From JAPPLB01 sp965204095 (GTDB lineage: Bacteria > Acidobacteriota > Terriglobia > Bryobacterales > UBA6623), in assembly GCA_965204095.1 (NCBI GenBank), contig OZ241991.1, positions 4,712,001 to 4,776,000 on the forward strand: a stretch of 64,000 nucleotides of DNA, in the 5' to 3' direction. Below the pieces are notes generated by a model that made no database searches, was not told where the DNA came from, and saw only the letters and a list, made by a program, of their open reading frames with translations. Both the position numbers and the translations under genes were made by a program. Below are positions 26,234 through 36,159 of this stretch, in pieces (positions within the stretch are counted from its first letter, which is position 1; each line of letters begins with the position of its first letter).

Positions 26234-27220
26234 ATGCATGGGCTCGATCGCCGCGGGTTCCTGACTTGCGCGGGCGGATGGGCGGCCGCCTCTCTCTTCG
26301 GCTGCGGCGAGCGGAAACCGGCATCTGACGCGCCCCCGCAGCGATTCGAGTTCGTGCCTCACGTCGTCGGCGCGAACACTGCCATTCAGGGTGAGGGGTT
26401 TTTCGAGGCTGTCGATATCGTGCATGGCCTCGGGTTCCACACGCTCGAGATCCTGCTCGTCCTAGGGCGTCTCGAACCCACGCCGGGCCAACATCCGGGT
26501 TTCCGCTACGACCAGCTTGCGGAGGAGCAGAAAGAGAAGATCAAGGCGGCGCTCGATCCGTTCGACCAGATAACGGTCCATCTGCCCTTCTCGATGCCCT
26601 ACATGAATCCCGACGACGACGATGCCGTCGCGGACCTCGAGATGAGCATCGAGGCCAGCGGGTTCATGGGGGCCAAGGTCGCGGTGCTGCACCCTCAGTC
26701 CGGCGGAACGCAGTTGGCGGAGACACGTCCCACGGTGATCGAGCGAACCCGCAAATGGGCGTCCATGGCCGCCGACCTGGGATTTCAGATCGCCTGTGAA
26801 ACCAGCGTGCCGCGTTCCATTCCGGGGCTCGTCGACTTTATCGACGAGATCAACCACGACAACGTCGGGGTGACGCTCGACGTTGGGCATCAGGCCCGCT
26901 TCGATGAGCTGTCGCACATCAAGCCCGAGAACTACGGGACGCCCGAAGGCATCAAGGCGTACAACGACGTCAATGTGAAGATCGTCGAGGCGCTGGGCGA
27001 GAAGCTGTTCCATCTGCACGTCCACGACATCGAGCCCGGCACCTGGCGCGAGCACAAGCCGCTCGTCCACGGCTTCATCGATTACCCTCGGCTGCTTTCC
27101 AAGCTGCGGGAGATCCGGTACCCCGGCGTGCTGGTCTTCGAGATCGGCGGCGAAGGCGAAGCGATGCCCGCTTACCTGCGGGATTCGAAGCAGAAGCTCG
27201 ACGGCTATCTCGCCGCCTAG
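26234..27220 (+). CDS. Sugar phosphate isomerase/epimerase family TIM-barrel protein, exported
   Basis: About 328 residues. The N-terminus DRRGFLTCAGGWAAASLFGC combines a twin-arginine motif with a lipobox, suggesting a Tat-exported lipoprotein. The barrel belongs to the xylose isomerase-like/AP endonuclease 2 superfamily: VTLDVGHQARF and LHLHVHDIEPGTWREH supply the expected Asp/His/Glu metal ligands, and VLVFEIGGEGE ends the barrel. It diverges from the DUF1080 gene, a common pairing in sugar-degrading bacteria. The substrate is unknown. Confidence 0.85.
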   Translation: MHGLDRRGFLTCAGGWAAASLFGCGERKPASDAPPQRFEFVPHVVGANTAIQGEGFFEAVDIVHGLGFHTLEILLVLGRLEPTPGQHPGFRYDQLAEEQKEKIKAALDPFDQITVHLPFSMPYMNPDDDDAVADLEMSIEASGFMGAKVAVLHPQSGGTQLAETRPTVIERTRKWASMAADLGFQIACETSVPRSIPGLVDFIDEINHDNVGVTLDVGHQARFDELSHIKPENYGTPEGIKAYNDVNVKIVEALGEKLFHLHVHDIEPGTWREHKPLVHGFIDYPRLLSKLREIRYPGVLVFEIGGEGEAMPAYLRDSKQKLDGYLAA

Positions 27221-27247
27221 CCGCCCCTGGCAGAGAGCGTTACGGGC

Positions 27248-27856
27248 TCAACGCTTCATATCGGAGATGTAGCATCCGACCGCCGTGGTGAAGCGTGGGG
27301 TGAACGATTCGCCCGCGAGGACCACCTGCAAGGCTTCTTCGAGGTCGTGCTTCGTCGGGCGCGGACGGACCTTTCCAAAATCGACTTGGCGGTCGTCGAT
27401 CCGGCCGCGATAGGCCAGGCGACTGCCGGAAGAAAAAACCGCGGCCTCGGGTGTCACGCTGGCTCGAGTCAAGTCCACGAGCCGGTGCTCCGGGTCGCGG
27501 AGCGCGTCGAAGTCGTACCCGAAGTCCTTCAGGTGTTGCCGAATGGCATCCGGCGTCTCGGCGGGGTTCGGATACACGAGCCAGAACCGGGCGCCCTGGT
27601 TCGCGAACTCCGCCTTGAGCCGCTGCACCTCCGGTGCGTAACGGTTCGAGACGGGACAATCGACGCTGCTGAAGATGAAGACACTTGCTCCGGCTTCTGC
27701 GTCTTCGAGGGGGGCAACCGGTCGTCCGTCGAGGTCAAGCAACACCACTTCTGGATCGGACCCGCCGCATGACAAGCTCATCAGCAGGCCCGCGAGCACC
27801 GACAGGACGATGTGAAGAGCGAGTGTCGGCTTCTTGATGGGTCCGGCGATTGGCAT
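27248..27856 (-). CDS. Redoxin-domain lipoprotein (thioredoxin fold)
   Basis: 202 residues with a lipoprotein signal (LSVLAGLLMSLSCGG). The thioredoxin-like domain has FIFSSVDCPVSNRYAPEV: one Cys in the usual CxxC place and Ser in the second, so it is a 1-Cys AhpC/TSA-type protein. In Acidobacteria such redoxins are regularly encoded next to a cytochrome/copper-monooxygenase-like/TPR protein, as here (gene end at 28022). A thiol chaperone or electron-delivery role for that partner is inferred. Confidence 0.82.
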   Translation of the reverse strand: MPIAGPIKKPTLALHIVLSVLAGLLMSLSCGGSDPEVVLLDLDGRPVAPLEDAEAGASVFIFSSVDCPVSNRYAPEVQRLKAEFANQGARFWLVYPNPAETPDAIRQHLKDFGYDFDALRDPEHRLVDLTRASVTPEAAVFSSGSRLAYRGRIDDRQVDFGKVRPRPTKHDLEEALQVVLAGESFTPRFTTAVGCYISDMKR

Positions 27857-28021
27857 CCTGGAGTTCACGCTCGGAACGATCCTTCCATCCAGGGGGCGGC
27901 CTTTTTGACGACGGATTGCCTCCCGTCGAAGCCGCGCCCTCAAGGCTGATTGTACGGGGCCGTATTGCGCCTGGCAAACCCGTCCCGTTTGGCATCGGCA
28001 AACAGGCGAACAGAGCCGGGC

Positions 28022-29980
28022 TCAGGGTTCCGACTGTCTGGCGCGCTCCGCAAGCGAGAGGTTGCGGCGGGCGTCCGAGTAATCGGGAGAAATTTCCAGG
28101 GCTTCCTTGTAGTGGCGGATGGCTTCGTCAAGCTTGCCCATCGCCCCCAGGGTGTTAGCCAGGTTGTTATGAGCCTCGGCGTACTCAGGGGCGAGCCGCA
28201 GGGCTTGCCGGAACTCGCGGGCCGCGGCGTCGAGATCGCCCTGCGATCCCAAGACGATGCCGAGGTTGTTGTGCGCTTCCGGGTTGTTCTTGTCTGCGGC
28301 AACCGCTTCCTTGAAATGTCGCATCGCGGTTGGCACGTCGCCGCGGGCGAACAGCGCGATCGCCAGGTTGTTGTGAGAGGGAGCGTGGTCCGGCAGGTGA
28401 CGGAGCGCGGTGCGGTAGTGGCCGATCGCCTCATCCGCCTTGCCCAAAGACTCGCTCGCGACGCCCAGGTTGTAGTGCGCGTAGGGGTAGTCCGGCTTGA
28501 TCGCCAGAGCCCTGCGGAAAAAAGGGACCGCCCTGCCGGTTTCATTGTCTTCGAGGTAGAGATTTCCCAGCGCGTTGTGCTTTTCGTAGTCTTCGGGATG
28601 AATCTCCAACTGCTTCTCATAACCGGCGATCTGCGCCAGCCGCTCCTTGCGTCCGAAGTCGCGGCTCAGCAGCGCCCAGTCGTTCGAGTCGCGCGGCAAC
28701 ACTTGAAACCACAGGTCCCCCATCTCCTCGGCCGTCTTCCAACCGTACGTCACTCGTACCGGGGGATTCCTCGGATTCTCAGTGTTCGCCTCCGAGTTGT
28801 CGTACGTGAAACGCATTTCCAGCGTGGTTCCGCGAGGCAGGACGGGCGGCTTGACGTAGCGGTATTCGTCCTGCCAGTCGAAGTCCCATCGCTCGATGCG
28901 CAGCAGCGGGTGTTGGGTCCCGTCGGGAAGAACGGCACAACCTTCCATTTGCTGTCCGAGATAGTGCGCGTGCGGGTAGACGTTGAGCACCTCGACATCC
29001 ACCGGCAGCACGTAGCGGTCTTCGATCACGTAATGCTCTTCTCCCGGCGCGATGTCGATCGTCTTGGAGCCCAAGCGAAGAATGAAGGGTGTTCGCGACG
29101 GTTTCGTGGCGGTGAAGTAAAAACCGAGCGATGACTGGATCCGTTCCGGCTTTCCGGTCGGAAGCATGTGCATTTCGAGCACAAGGTCGGTACCCGGCAA
29201 CAGTTCCCACGCCATGTCGTCGGGACGCAGAACGGGCTGCTTGCCCGGCGTCCAGCCGATCCAATGACCGGCGGGGTCGAAGATCTCGTCCATGAACATG
29301 CTGCTTGTGAAACCGGGTCCCGGCTCCTCGGCGTCGCGCTGCCGGGAACGGCCTGAACGGTCCAGCAGCATGCGGGCATGATGCACGATCCTGGCATTGC
29401 CGGGCCGGAACTCGAAGCCTTGGACGTGCTTGGGTTCGGAAACAGGGATCGGAATCGCGAAGTTGCGAAAGACATCCTCTCCACCGGCCGGCAGGTCGAA
29501 GGCCTGCGGCATCTGAATCACGAGATCCGGCTCGCCCAACTGCCATCCCTGGGTCCACTCGGGCAGGGAAGGCAGGTCGGCGGGGTCTCCTTCGGGAGCG
29601 CCTCCGGCAACCCACTCTTCGATCATGGCGATCTCTTCGCCGCTCACCTGCCGCACTCCTTCAAAATCTCCATAGCCCGGTTCGGGAAGCCAGGGCGGCA
29701 TGTAGCGGCTCTGCGTGACGGTCTGGACGAGCTGGGCGCGGCGGCGAACGTCGTCGTAGGTCAGCAGCGGGAAGGGACCGGCCTCGCCTGGGCGGTGGCA
29801 GCCGGCACAGTTCCTGTAGATCACCGGTGCGATGTCTCGCGTGAAGGTCCTGCGGCCCGGCTCCGGTCGGGATGCCGGTTCCGTCGGCGTCGGGGCTGTG
29901 CCACCGCAGCACAAGGCGATAGCCAGCGCGGCCGTCAAGCATGCCGGACGGAAGCGAGATGGTTTCTCCGGGTGAGTCAC
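28022..29980 (-). CDS. Cytochrome c / copper monooxygenase-like / TPR lipoprotein
   Basis: 652 residues from GTG 29980, chosen because it places a lipobox (IALCCGG) after a short basic region; ATG 30088 would add a 36-residue leader. A haem-binding motif CAGCH occurs at about 58-62 with YMPPW as likely distal loop. The middle resembles copper type II ascorbate-dependent monooxygenases (HHARML, EMHMLPTG, YPHAHYLGQQMEG). The last 210 residues hold five to six TPR repeats (NPEAHNNLGIVLGSQGDLDA type). It is transcribed towards the redoxin gene. The reaction catalysed is unknown; an extracellular redox enzyme is inferred. Confidence 0.85.
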   Translation of the reverse strand: MTHPEKPSRFRPACLTAALAIALCCGGTAPTPTEPASRPEPGRRTFTRDIAPVIYRNCAGCHRPGEAGPFPLLTYDDVRRRAQLVQTVTQSRYMPPWLPEPGYGDFEGVRQVSGEEIAMIEEWVAGGAPEGDPADLPSLPEWTQGWQLGEPDLVIQMPQAFDLPAGGEDVFRNFAIPIPVSEPKHVQGFEFRPGNARIVHHARMLLDRSGRSRQRDAEEPGPGFTSSMFMDEIFDPAGHWIGWTPGKQPVLRPDDMAWELLPGTDLVLEMHMLPTGKPERIQSSLGFYFTATKPSRTPFILRLGSKTIDIAPGEEHYVIEDRYVLPVDVEVLNVYPHAHYLGQQMEGCAVLPDGTQHPLLRIERWDFDWQDEYRYVKPPVLPRGTTLEMRFTYDNSEANTENPRNPPVRVTYGWKTAEEMGDLWFQVLPRDSNDWALLSRDFGRKERLAQIAGYEKQLEIHPEDYEKHNALGNLYLEDNETGRAVPFFRRALAIKPDYPYAHYNLGVASESLGKADEAIGHYRTALRHLPDHAPSHNNLAIALFARGDVPTAMRHFKEAVAADKNNPEAHNNLGIVLGSQGDLDAAAREFRQALRLAPEYAEAHNNLANTLGAMGKLDEAIRHYKEALEISPDYSDARRNLSLAERARQSEP

Positions 29981-30128
29981 GACTACGTATCCGACGGTGT
30001 ACGGCAGGCGCGTCTTCCAAGACAGGATGATGCAGACACCCGCCTGCGCTCGTGGCTGATTGTAGATGCCTGTCGGATCGCGAGGCAAACGCGAGAGAGT
30101 CCGCGTTACGGCAGAAGGACGAGGGCAA

Positions 30129-30160
30129 GGAAAAGGCCGGCCCTTGCGGGCCGGCCCGTT
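30129..30160 (-). terminator. Rho-independent terminator of the TonB-type receptor gene
   Basis: On the minus strand GGCCGGCCC-GCAA-GGGCCGGCC (30135-30156) forms a 9-bp perfect GC stem with a 4-base loop, followed by TTTTCC. It lies about 30 bases after the stop codon at 30187. Confidence 0.85.
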
Positions 30161-30186
30161 GTTAAAAAGTTGTTCAGCCTTCTGCC

Positions 30187-33100
30187 CTAGAAGAAGAGCT
30201 TCAGCCCGAACTGAAGAATCCTCATGTCCTGCCGCGTGCCTCGGATCTCTCCCTGACGAGAGCCGTCCGGCGTGAGCTGCGTTATCGAAGAATACGACAG
30301 GTTGCTCGACGGCTGGTTGAAATAGGGTGTATTGAACGCGTTGTAGAACTCCGAACGGAACTGGATCTTGATCGCCTCCGTGATCTGGAAGTTCTTGAAG
30401 AGGCCGAAATCGACTCTCCTCTGCCCCGGCGAGTCCAGCACGTTATAGCCGAGGTCGCCGAAATGGCACAGATCCTGCCGCTCGGGAATACGGCAGGTGA
30501 CCCGCTGGAATGCGTTCGGCTGGTACCACAGCTTGCGGTTCTGGCCAGCGAACGCGGGCTCCCCGACAAGGTCCGGCCGCGGGTTCTCCTCGACGACGTT
30601 CAGATCGCCCCGTGACGCCCGGATCGAGTAAGGGAAACCGGTGCGCAGCGAGACGATCCCGTTCGACTGCCAGCCGCCGATGATGTGCTTCAGAGGCCCC
30701 GGCAGGTTCCTGCCCGGCATATCCCAGACGAAGTTCGCGACCATGTAGTGCCGCTGGTCGAACCGCAGCCGCCCGCGGTCGCAGGTGCGGCAGAAACGCG
30801 GCCGCTGAATCTGCGCGCCCTGGTTGCCGCCTGCTTCGCCGTCGCCGTGGGTTTTCGAGAAGGTGTAGGCGACACCGAACATGAAACCGTTCGAATAGCG
30901 CTTCTTCAACTCCATCTGCAAGCCGTGGTGGAAAGCGTTCTGGTAGGTATCCAGATAGCGCACGGTCGAGAGGTTCTGCACTCCAAGCTCCGGCGTGGCG
31001 GGGTCGTAGAATCGCGGGAACGGCCGGTTCGCCTGGATTGCGCTGTCCGGCGAAGGCTGGGGCGAGTTCCAGTTGCGCATGCTGTTGCCGACGTGGCGCA
31101 TCGCGTGTCCCACGTAGCCCACGGTCAACTGGGTATTGAAACCAAGGTCTCGCTGGAGGTCGAGGCTCCACTTCCACATGTCGCCATCCTTCGTCTCCGG
31201 ATTGACCGTCACCGTGTTGACGGGGTCCCCGAGGTTGCTGGGAAGCGCGCCGACGTTGTCCAGGAACGGGTCGTCGAGCGTAATCGCCAAGTTGGGGTCC
31301 CGGATTTTCTGCGTTCGCAGGGTTACCGGCTCTCCGCCGATACCGGCGAGCGTGATGGCCTGGGCGGGGTCCATGGTCTGGATGAACTCGGTCGCGGCGG
31401 CCAACGGGGGATTCAGGTTCAGAATCGACCAGTTGTTCCAGTGCATAAGGTTGTCGAAGTAGCCCGCGGCGGTCCGCACCACCCACTTCTCGGTCGGGCG
31501 ATAGGCGATGCCCAGCCGCGGCATGAAGAAGCGAACGTCCTGGTGGAACAGCTTGATGGCGCCGCCCTCACCTAACTCCGGCGGTCCCATGGTGGGGATT
31601 TGCCGCCCCGTATCCGGATCGGTAAAACCGCCGTTGCCGATAGCGGTGCCCGGCGCATGGTTCTCGTCGGGGAACAGGACCGTCCGCAAGAAACCGCCCC
31701 GGTCGCGGATGTTGCCGTTGTAATCGAACCGGAAGCCCATGTTGATCGTCAGCCGCGGGCTGAACTTCCAGTCGTCCTGGATGTAGTAGCCCTGGCGGAT
31801 CGCGACCGGGCTGGTGATGGCCACCCCTTCGGGCGTTTCCGTCGTGGAGGGGATGCCCATCAGGAACGAGGCATGGGTGAGGCCCGCCTGGTTGCCGCTC
31901 CAACGCACCCGGCCCCGGCCCAGGTTGGCGGCGCCGTCGTGCATCGTCAGCCGGTAGACCTCCATGCCCATCTTCAGGTTGTGAGAACCCTTGATGACCG
32001 ACAGGTGGTTCCCGAACTGCTGGTTGTTGGGGTTGTTGTATTCACGGCCGTCGTTGATGTTGTAGAGGCTCAGGTTGGGATAGCCGTGCTCGTCGGTATC
32101 GAGCTGGCGGCCCGAGCCCGCAACGATGTGGAACGGCCCGATGCCGAGGCCCGGCATGTTGAAGCTTTCGTCGCCCCTGCGGGGACTGAAGCTGCCCCGG
32201 TTGAACTTCTGGAAGCCGAACCGGAGCTCGTTGATCATGTTCTGGTTGAACGTATGGATCCACTGCGTGGCGACGTTGTAGGTGTTCTCCCCCCGGGTAG
32301 TCATGAAGTTCGGGTTCAAGGTAGGGCTCAACCGATGACTTTTCGAGACCGCAAGCCGTCCGAAGATGCGGTCGGTTTCGCTGAAGTGGTGATCGACTTT
32401 CGTGAAGTATTGATTCACGGTCAGCGGAAAGACGAGCCCCTGGCGGCGCGTGAAGTCCAACGGGTCCGGCTGGCGGAAGTCGGCGCGCGCCACCACCGGC
32501 AGGATGTTGTCCCGGATTCCGGCGTGGATGCGGTCCGACGGGATGGTGTTGTTGGGAAAGGGATCGCCTGTGAACGGGTCGTAGATCAGGATGGGCTGGC
32601 GCATCCCGCCCCCGGAACGAGGCGTGGGCGTCATCAGCTCCGAGAAGTCGCCCCCGCGAAACGAGTCGTGGGGAAAGAAGCCTTCCGCCACACTCTTCGT
32701 CCGCTCCCGGCGCGCTTCCCAGGTGAACATCCAGAACGTCTTGTTCTTGACGATGGGGCCGCTCGCGACGAAGCCGAACTGATTGCGGATGCGCTGGTTG
32801 ACCTCTCTGCGCTGGCTGGCGGGCCGCTCGAAGTTCAGGAAGTAGGGCTCGGCGTCCATGGCGTTGTTGCGCAGGAACTCGTAGAACGTGCCATGCAGCT
32901 CGTTCGTGCCGCCCTTGAGCGAGATGTTCGTTACGGCGCCGCCGCCGAAGCCGACCTCCGCCGAGAAGGAGCTGGTCTGGAGCTTGAACTCCTCGATCGC
33001 CTCGAGGGCGGGCACGAAGGGTGTGATCGAGCGCCGCACGTCCGAGGTGTCGGTGCCGTCGAGGCTGACCACCTGGTGAAGCTCGCGCACGCCGTTGGCG

Positions 33101-33681
33101 CTCACCGAATAGCTGCCCTCGGGGATGTAACCGCCGTCGCCCCGATTCATGCCGGAGCGCTGTCCGAACTGCACGCCCGGAACCAGGACCGCCAACTGGA
33201 CGATGTTGCGGCCGTTGAGCGGCAACTCGATGATCTGCCGGTTTTCGATCACGCTGCCGACCGTCGTGTTCTCGGTGTTGAGCGTGATCGCGTCGGCGGC
33301 GACTTCGATGGTTTCGGTAACGTCGCCGACTTCCATCGTGAAGTCGGTTCGAACCTGCGCCGTGGTCTCCACGCGGACTCCGCTCACCGACTGCGTCTTG
33401 AAGCCGTCCAACTCACAGCGGACGGTGTAGTTGCCGACCGCCACGTACGAGAAGCGGTAGTTGCCGGTTTCGTTCGTAGTCACGGTCGTCGTAATGCCCG
33501 TGTCCACGTTCGTCATGGTCACTGTGGCGCCGGGGATGACCGCGCCCGTGGCGTCTGAAACCAGACCCTCAATGGTCTGCGTGGTGGTTCGTTGCGCGTG
33601 AAGGGGGAGCGTCACCATCCCCAGCAGCACGACGAGCCCGATCAACATTGAAAGCTTTGTCTTCCGATTGGATGGAACCAT
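30187..33681 (-). CDS. TonB-dependent receptor-like outer membrane protein with carboxypeptidase-regulatory domain
   Basis: 1164 residues with a signal peptide (LIGLVVLLGMVTLPLHAQ). Residues about 35-120 form a carboxypeptidase-regulatory-like domain (GLVSDATGAVIPGATVTMTN). A plug region follows with IIELPLNGRNIVQL, then a large beta-barrel ending in an aromatic C-terminus (LQFGLKLFF). This Oar-like type is highly expanded in Acidobacteria. ATG 33681 follows AAGGAAA at 6 bases, while an upstream ATG at 33741 lacks support. It has its own terminator. It is thought to import or secrete large substrates; specificity is unknown. Confidence 0.9.
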   Translation of the reverse strand: MVPSNRKTKLSMLIGLVVLLGMVTLPLHAQRTTTQTIEGLVSDATGAVIPGATVTMTNVDTGITTTVTTNETGNYRFSYVAVGNYTVRCELDGFKTQSVSGVRVETTAQVRTDFTMEVGDVTETIEVAADAITLNTENTTVGSVIENRQIIELPLNGRNIVQLAVLVPGVQFGQRSGMNRGDGGYIPEGSYSVSANGVRELHQVVSLDGTDTSDVRRSITPFVPALEAIEEFKLQTSSFSAEVGFGGGAVTNISLKGGTNELHGTFYEFLRNNAMDAEPYFLNFERPASQRREVNQRIRNQFGFVASGPIVKNKTFWMFTWEARRERTKSVAEGFFPHDSFRGGDFSELMTPTPRSGGGMRQPILIYDPFTGDPFPNNTIPSDRIHAGIRDNILPVVARADFRQPDPLDFTRRQGLVFPLTVNQYFTKVDHHFSETDRIFGRLAVSKSHRLSPTLNPNFMTTRGENTYNVATQWIHTFNQNMINELRFGFQKFNRGSFSPRRGDESFNMPGLGIGPFHIVAGSGRQLDTDEHGYPNLSLYNINDGREYNNPNNQQFGNHLSVIKGSHNLKMGMEVYRLTMHDGAANLGRGRVRWSGNQAGLTHASFLMGIPSTTETPEGVAITSPVAIRQGYYIQDDWKFSPRLTINMGFRFDYNGNIRDRGGFLRTVLFPDENHAPGTAIGNGGFTDPDTGRQIPTMGPPELGEGGAIKLFHQDVRFFMPRLGIAYRPTEKWVVRTAAGYFDNLMHWNNWSILNLNPPLAAATEFIQTMDPAQAITLAGIGGEPVTLRTQKIRDPNLAITLDDPFLDNVGALPSNLGDPVNTVTVNPETKDGDMWKWSLDLQRDLGFNTQLTVGYVGHAMRHVGNSMRNWNSPQPSPDSAIQANRPFPRFYDPATPELGVQNLSTVRYLDTYQNAFHHGLQMELKKRYSNGFMFGVAYTFSKTHGDGEAGGNQGAQIQRPRFCRTCDRGRLRFDQRHYMVANFVWDMPGRNLPGPLKHIIGGWQSNGIVSLRTGFPYSIRASRGDLNVVEENPRPDLVGEPAFAGQNRKLWYQPNAFQRVTCRIPERQDLCHFGDLGYNVLDSPGQRRVDFGLFKNFQITEAIKIQFRSEFYNAFNTPYFNQPSSNLSYSSITQLTPDGSRQGEIRGTRQDMRILQFGLKLFF

Positions 33682-33978
33682 ATTGTTTTCCTTAAAGAAA
33701 AGAAGTTCGATCTCTGGCAATGGGGGCGTGTCCTCTACCAACTTCCCGGATCGGGTGCTATGCAGCCGCCGGGCAAACTACCCCCAAAGAAAATCTGAGC
33801 CAAGATAGCACAGGCCCAACCGAAGAGTCAAGCAATTCGGCGTTCCCGCAGCCTAGCAGAGGGAGCTGTGAAGAGGTGCGGGAACAGGTGTTTCGGGTGC
33901 GCGAGCGGGATGAGCTCAGATTCGGACCGCGGCATGGCACGCCGCTCTCTGCCGGGAAAGCGGGAAAGAGTTGGCCCG

Positions 33979-34719
33979 TCAGGTTGGGGCGGTGGTGGCG
34001 AACCAGTCTTCGGGGAGTTGGCCTTCGGGGAGGAGGTCTCCCTTTTCGAGGTAGCGGGTCTTGCGGGCGTAGCGAGCGGCGTGGGGGTCGTGCGTAACAA
34101 TGACGATGGTCTTGCCGTGCTGCTTGTTGAGCAGGGCGAGGGCGTTCAGCGCTTCTTTGGCGGAAGCGGCGTCGAGGTCGCCGGTGGGTTCGTCGGCCAG
34201 TATGATCGCCGGATCGGTGACGATGGCTCGTGCGATGGCGACACGCTGTTCCTGTCCGCCGGAGAGTTGCCGTGGGTAATGATCGAGGCGGTTGCTCAAT
34301 CCGACGATGTCGAGAGCCGTCCTGGCGTTCTCGAGGCGCTGTTTCTTGCTGAGACGGGTCAGCAGCAGCGGCAGCTCCACGTTCTCCAAGGCCGTGAGCA
34401 CAGGGATGAGGTTGAACGTCTGGAAGATGTAGCCGATGTTCTCGCTGCGCCAGGCGGCGAGCTCCTTTTCACCCATGCCTCCGATATCGTCGCCGAGCAC
34501 GATCAGGCGTCCCGTCGTCGGCCTGTCGATGCCGGCGATGAGATGGAGCATCGTCGACTTGCCGGACCCGGAGGGACCCATCAGCGCCAGGAAATCGTTG
34601 CGCGGGATGTCGAGGTCGACGTTGTTGAGCGCCAGCACGCTGAACTCGTCGCGGCGGTATTCCTTGACCACGCCGCGCAGCTCGACGGCTTGTTCGCCCT
34701 GACCGGTTTCTTCGCTCAT
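33979..34719 (-). CDS. ABC transporter ATP-binding protein, MacB/LolD type
   Basis: 246 residues. Walker A GPSGSGKST lies at 48-56, the Q-loop in YIFQTFNLIPVLTALENVELP, signature LSGGQ at 152-156, Walker B IILADEPTGDLD at about 172, and an H-loop in VTHD. The LolD/MacB subfamily is recognised from the LPLLL segment and TGDLD. Its start codon overlaps the stop of the adaptor gene (TAATG). It is last in a four-gene exporter operon. The C-terminus ends LPEDWFATTAPT. Confidence 0.93.
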   Translation of the reverse strand: MSEETGQGEQAVELRGVVKEYRRDEFSVLALNNVDLDIPRNDFLALMGPSGSGKSTMLHLIAGIDRPTTGRLIVLGDDIGGMGEKELAAWRSENIGYIFQTFNLIPVLTALENVELPLLLTRLSKKQRLENARTALDIVGLSNRLDHYPRQLSGGQEQRVAIARAIVTDPAIILADEPTGDLDAASAKEALNALALLNKQHGKTIVIVTHDPHAARYARKTRYLEKGDLLPEGQLPEDWFATTAPT

Positions 34720-36068
34720 TACTGCCTCACTCGAATAGGCGCCCCGTCCTGGAGATCCTGCGGCGGAGAGACGATGATCTCCTCGCCGCCGGCCAGACCG
34801 CCGCCGATTTCCACGCCTCGCGTCGTCGTCTTGCGTACGGTGATCGCGCGCCTGGCGGTGCGGCCGTCGTGAACAACGAACACACTGTCGCCGCTCACGA
34901 GGGCGGAGGTGGGAATCGTGATCGTCGGGCGCGCGGGCGCGGCGTAGGCGGGCTGCTCCTCGGCGAGGAACGCAACGTTGGCGTTCATCTCGGGCCGCAG
35001 GAAGGAGTCCGGTTCCAGAATCTGCACCTTCACCTGAACCGTGGCTTTCTGGCGGTCGGCTTCGGGCGACATCTCGACGATGGTGCTCTGGTATTTTCGA
35101 TCGGGGAAGGCATCGGTGGCGACGATGGCGCTTTGGCCCATGGTGAGCTTCGCGAAGTCGTCCTGGCTGATATCGAGCTCGACCTGCAGGTCGTTCAGAT
35201 CCGCCAGAGAGACGACGAACCCCTTGGCCCCGCGCTCTCCTACGAAACTGGTCGTGATGAACTCGCCCACCTCGACGTTCCTCTCGAGAATCGTACCCGT
35301 CACGGGCGCGCGAATCACCGTGGCGTCGAGCTGCGTGCGGGTGAACGCCAACTCGCCTTCCGCTTGTTTGACCTGGCCTCGCACGAAGTCGATTTCTTCC
35401 TGGCGCGGACCGATGCGGACCAGCTCGTAGGCGCGGTCCAGAGATGCCACGCGGGCTTGCCGGGCATCGTAGCGAGCTTTGGCGTCATCCAGGTCTTGCT
35501 GCGGCACAACGCCTTCCTGGTGGAGTGTGCGAACGCGATCGAGGTTGACACGGGCGTTTTCGAGGTCCGCCTTGGCTTCCTCGAGGTTCGCACGGGCAAG
35601 TTGAATCTCCTCGGGGCGAGAGCCGGCTTCCAGTTCCGCGAGCCGTGCCTGCAAGGCCGCGAGGTTCCCTTCAGCCTGGCGGACCCTGGCTCGGTACTCG
35701 TCATCCTCGACACGTACGATGGCGTCCCCCTTGGTGACGCCGTCGCCTTTTTCGACGCCGATCCAGGCCACCTTGCCGAGAACTTTGGAGGCGACTTCAA
35801 TCTTGTAGTGCGCGATGACGTAGCCGGCGGCGTTGAGGACGACCTGTTGACCGCTCGAGCCCGCTGTTTGCGGAATCACTCTGATCGTGTCGACCTCGAT
35901 CAGCCCCGCCTCAGCGAAGCCGAAGCGCCAGATTCCGAGCGCGACGAAGGCGACAACGCCGATGATGATCCACCATTTCGCCCAGCGCGCCGGCTCGCCG
36001 CCGCGTTGTGAGCGGTCGATCTTGAGGCTGGCGAGCCTCTGGTCGACTTGCCGGGTGTCGCTAGCCAT
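34719..36068 (-). CDS. Efflux periplasmic adaptor (HlyD/MacA type)
   Basis: 449 residues with one N-terminal membrane anchor (WWIIIGVVAFVALGIWRFGF). Barrel-sandwich hybrid half-motifs flank a long alpha hairpin (about residues 115-245, coiled coil rich in Glu/Arg/Ala), followed by beta-barrel and membrane-proximal domains. It bridges the ABC permeases to an outer membrane channel, which is not encoded here. It is cotranscribed between the permeases and the ATPase. Confidence 0.9.
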   Translation of the reverse strand: MASDTRQVDQRLASLKIDRSQRGGEPARWAKWWIIIGVVAFVALGIWRFGFAEAGLIEVDTIRVIPQTAGSSGQQVVLNAAGYVIAHYKIEVASKVLGKVAWIGVEKGDGVTKGDAIVRVEDDEYRARVRQAEGNLAALQARLAELEAGSRPEEIQLARANLEEAKADLENARVNLDRVRTLHQEGVVPQQDLDDAKARYDARQARVASLDRAYELVRIGPRQEEIDFVRGQVKQAEGELAFTRTQLDATVIRAPVTGTILERNVEVGEFITTSFVGERGAKGFVVSLADLNDLQVELDISQDDFAKLTMGQSAIVATDAFPDRKYQSTIVEMSPEADRQKATVQVKVQILEPDSFLRPEMNANVAFLAEEQPAYAAPARPTITIPTSALVSGDSVFVVHDGRTARRAITVRKTTTRGVEIGGGLAGGEEIIVSPPQDLQDGAPIRVRQ

Positions 36069-36159
36069 TGATCTTGTCGAGAAGGTCGGCCGGGACCCCC
36101 AGCCGCTGACGCAAACTTGCAGTGTAGCGGTTTCGGCCCGGCTTCATCCGTGAGGCCGG

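Noticed and set aside
31600..33558. A 652-codon plus-strand frame inside the TonB-type receptor gene
   Set aside because: Shadow frame caused by high GC content.
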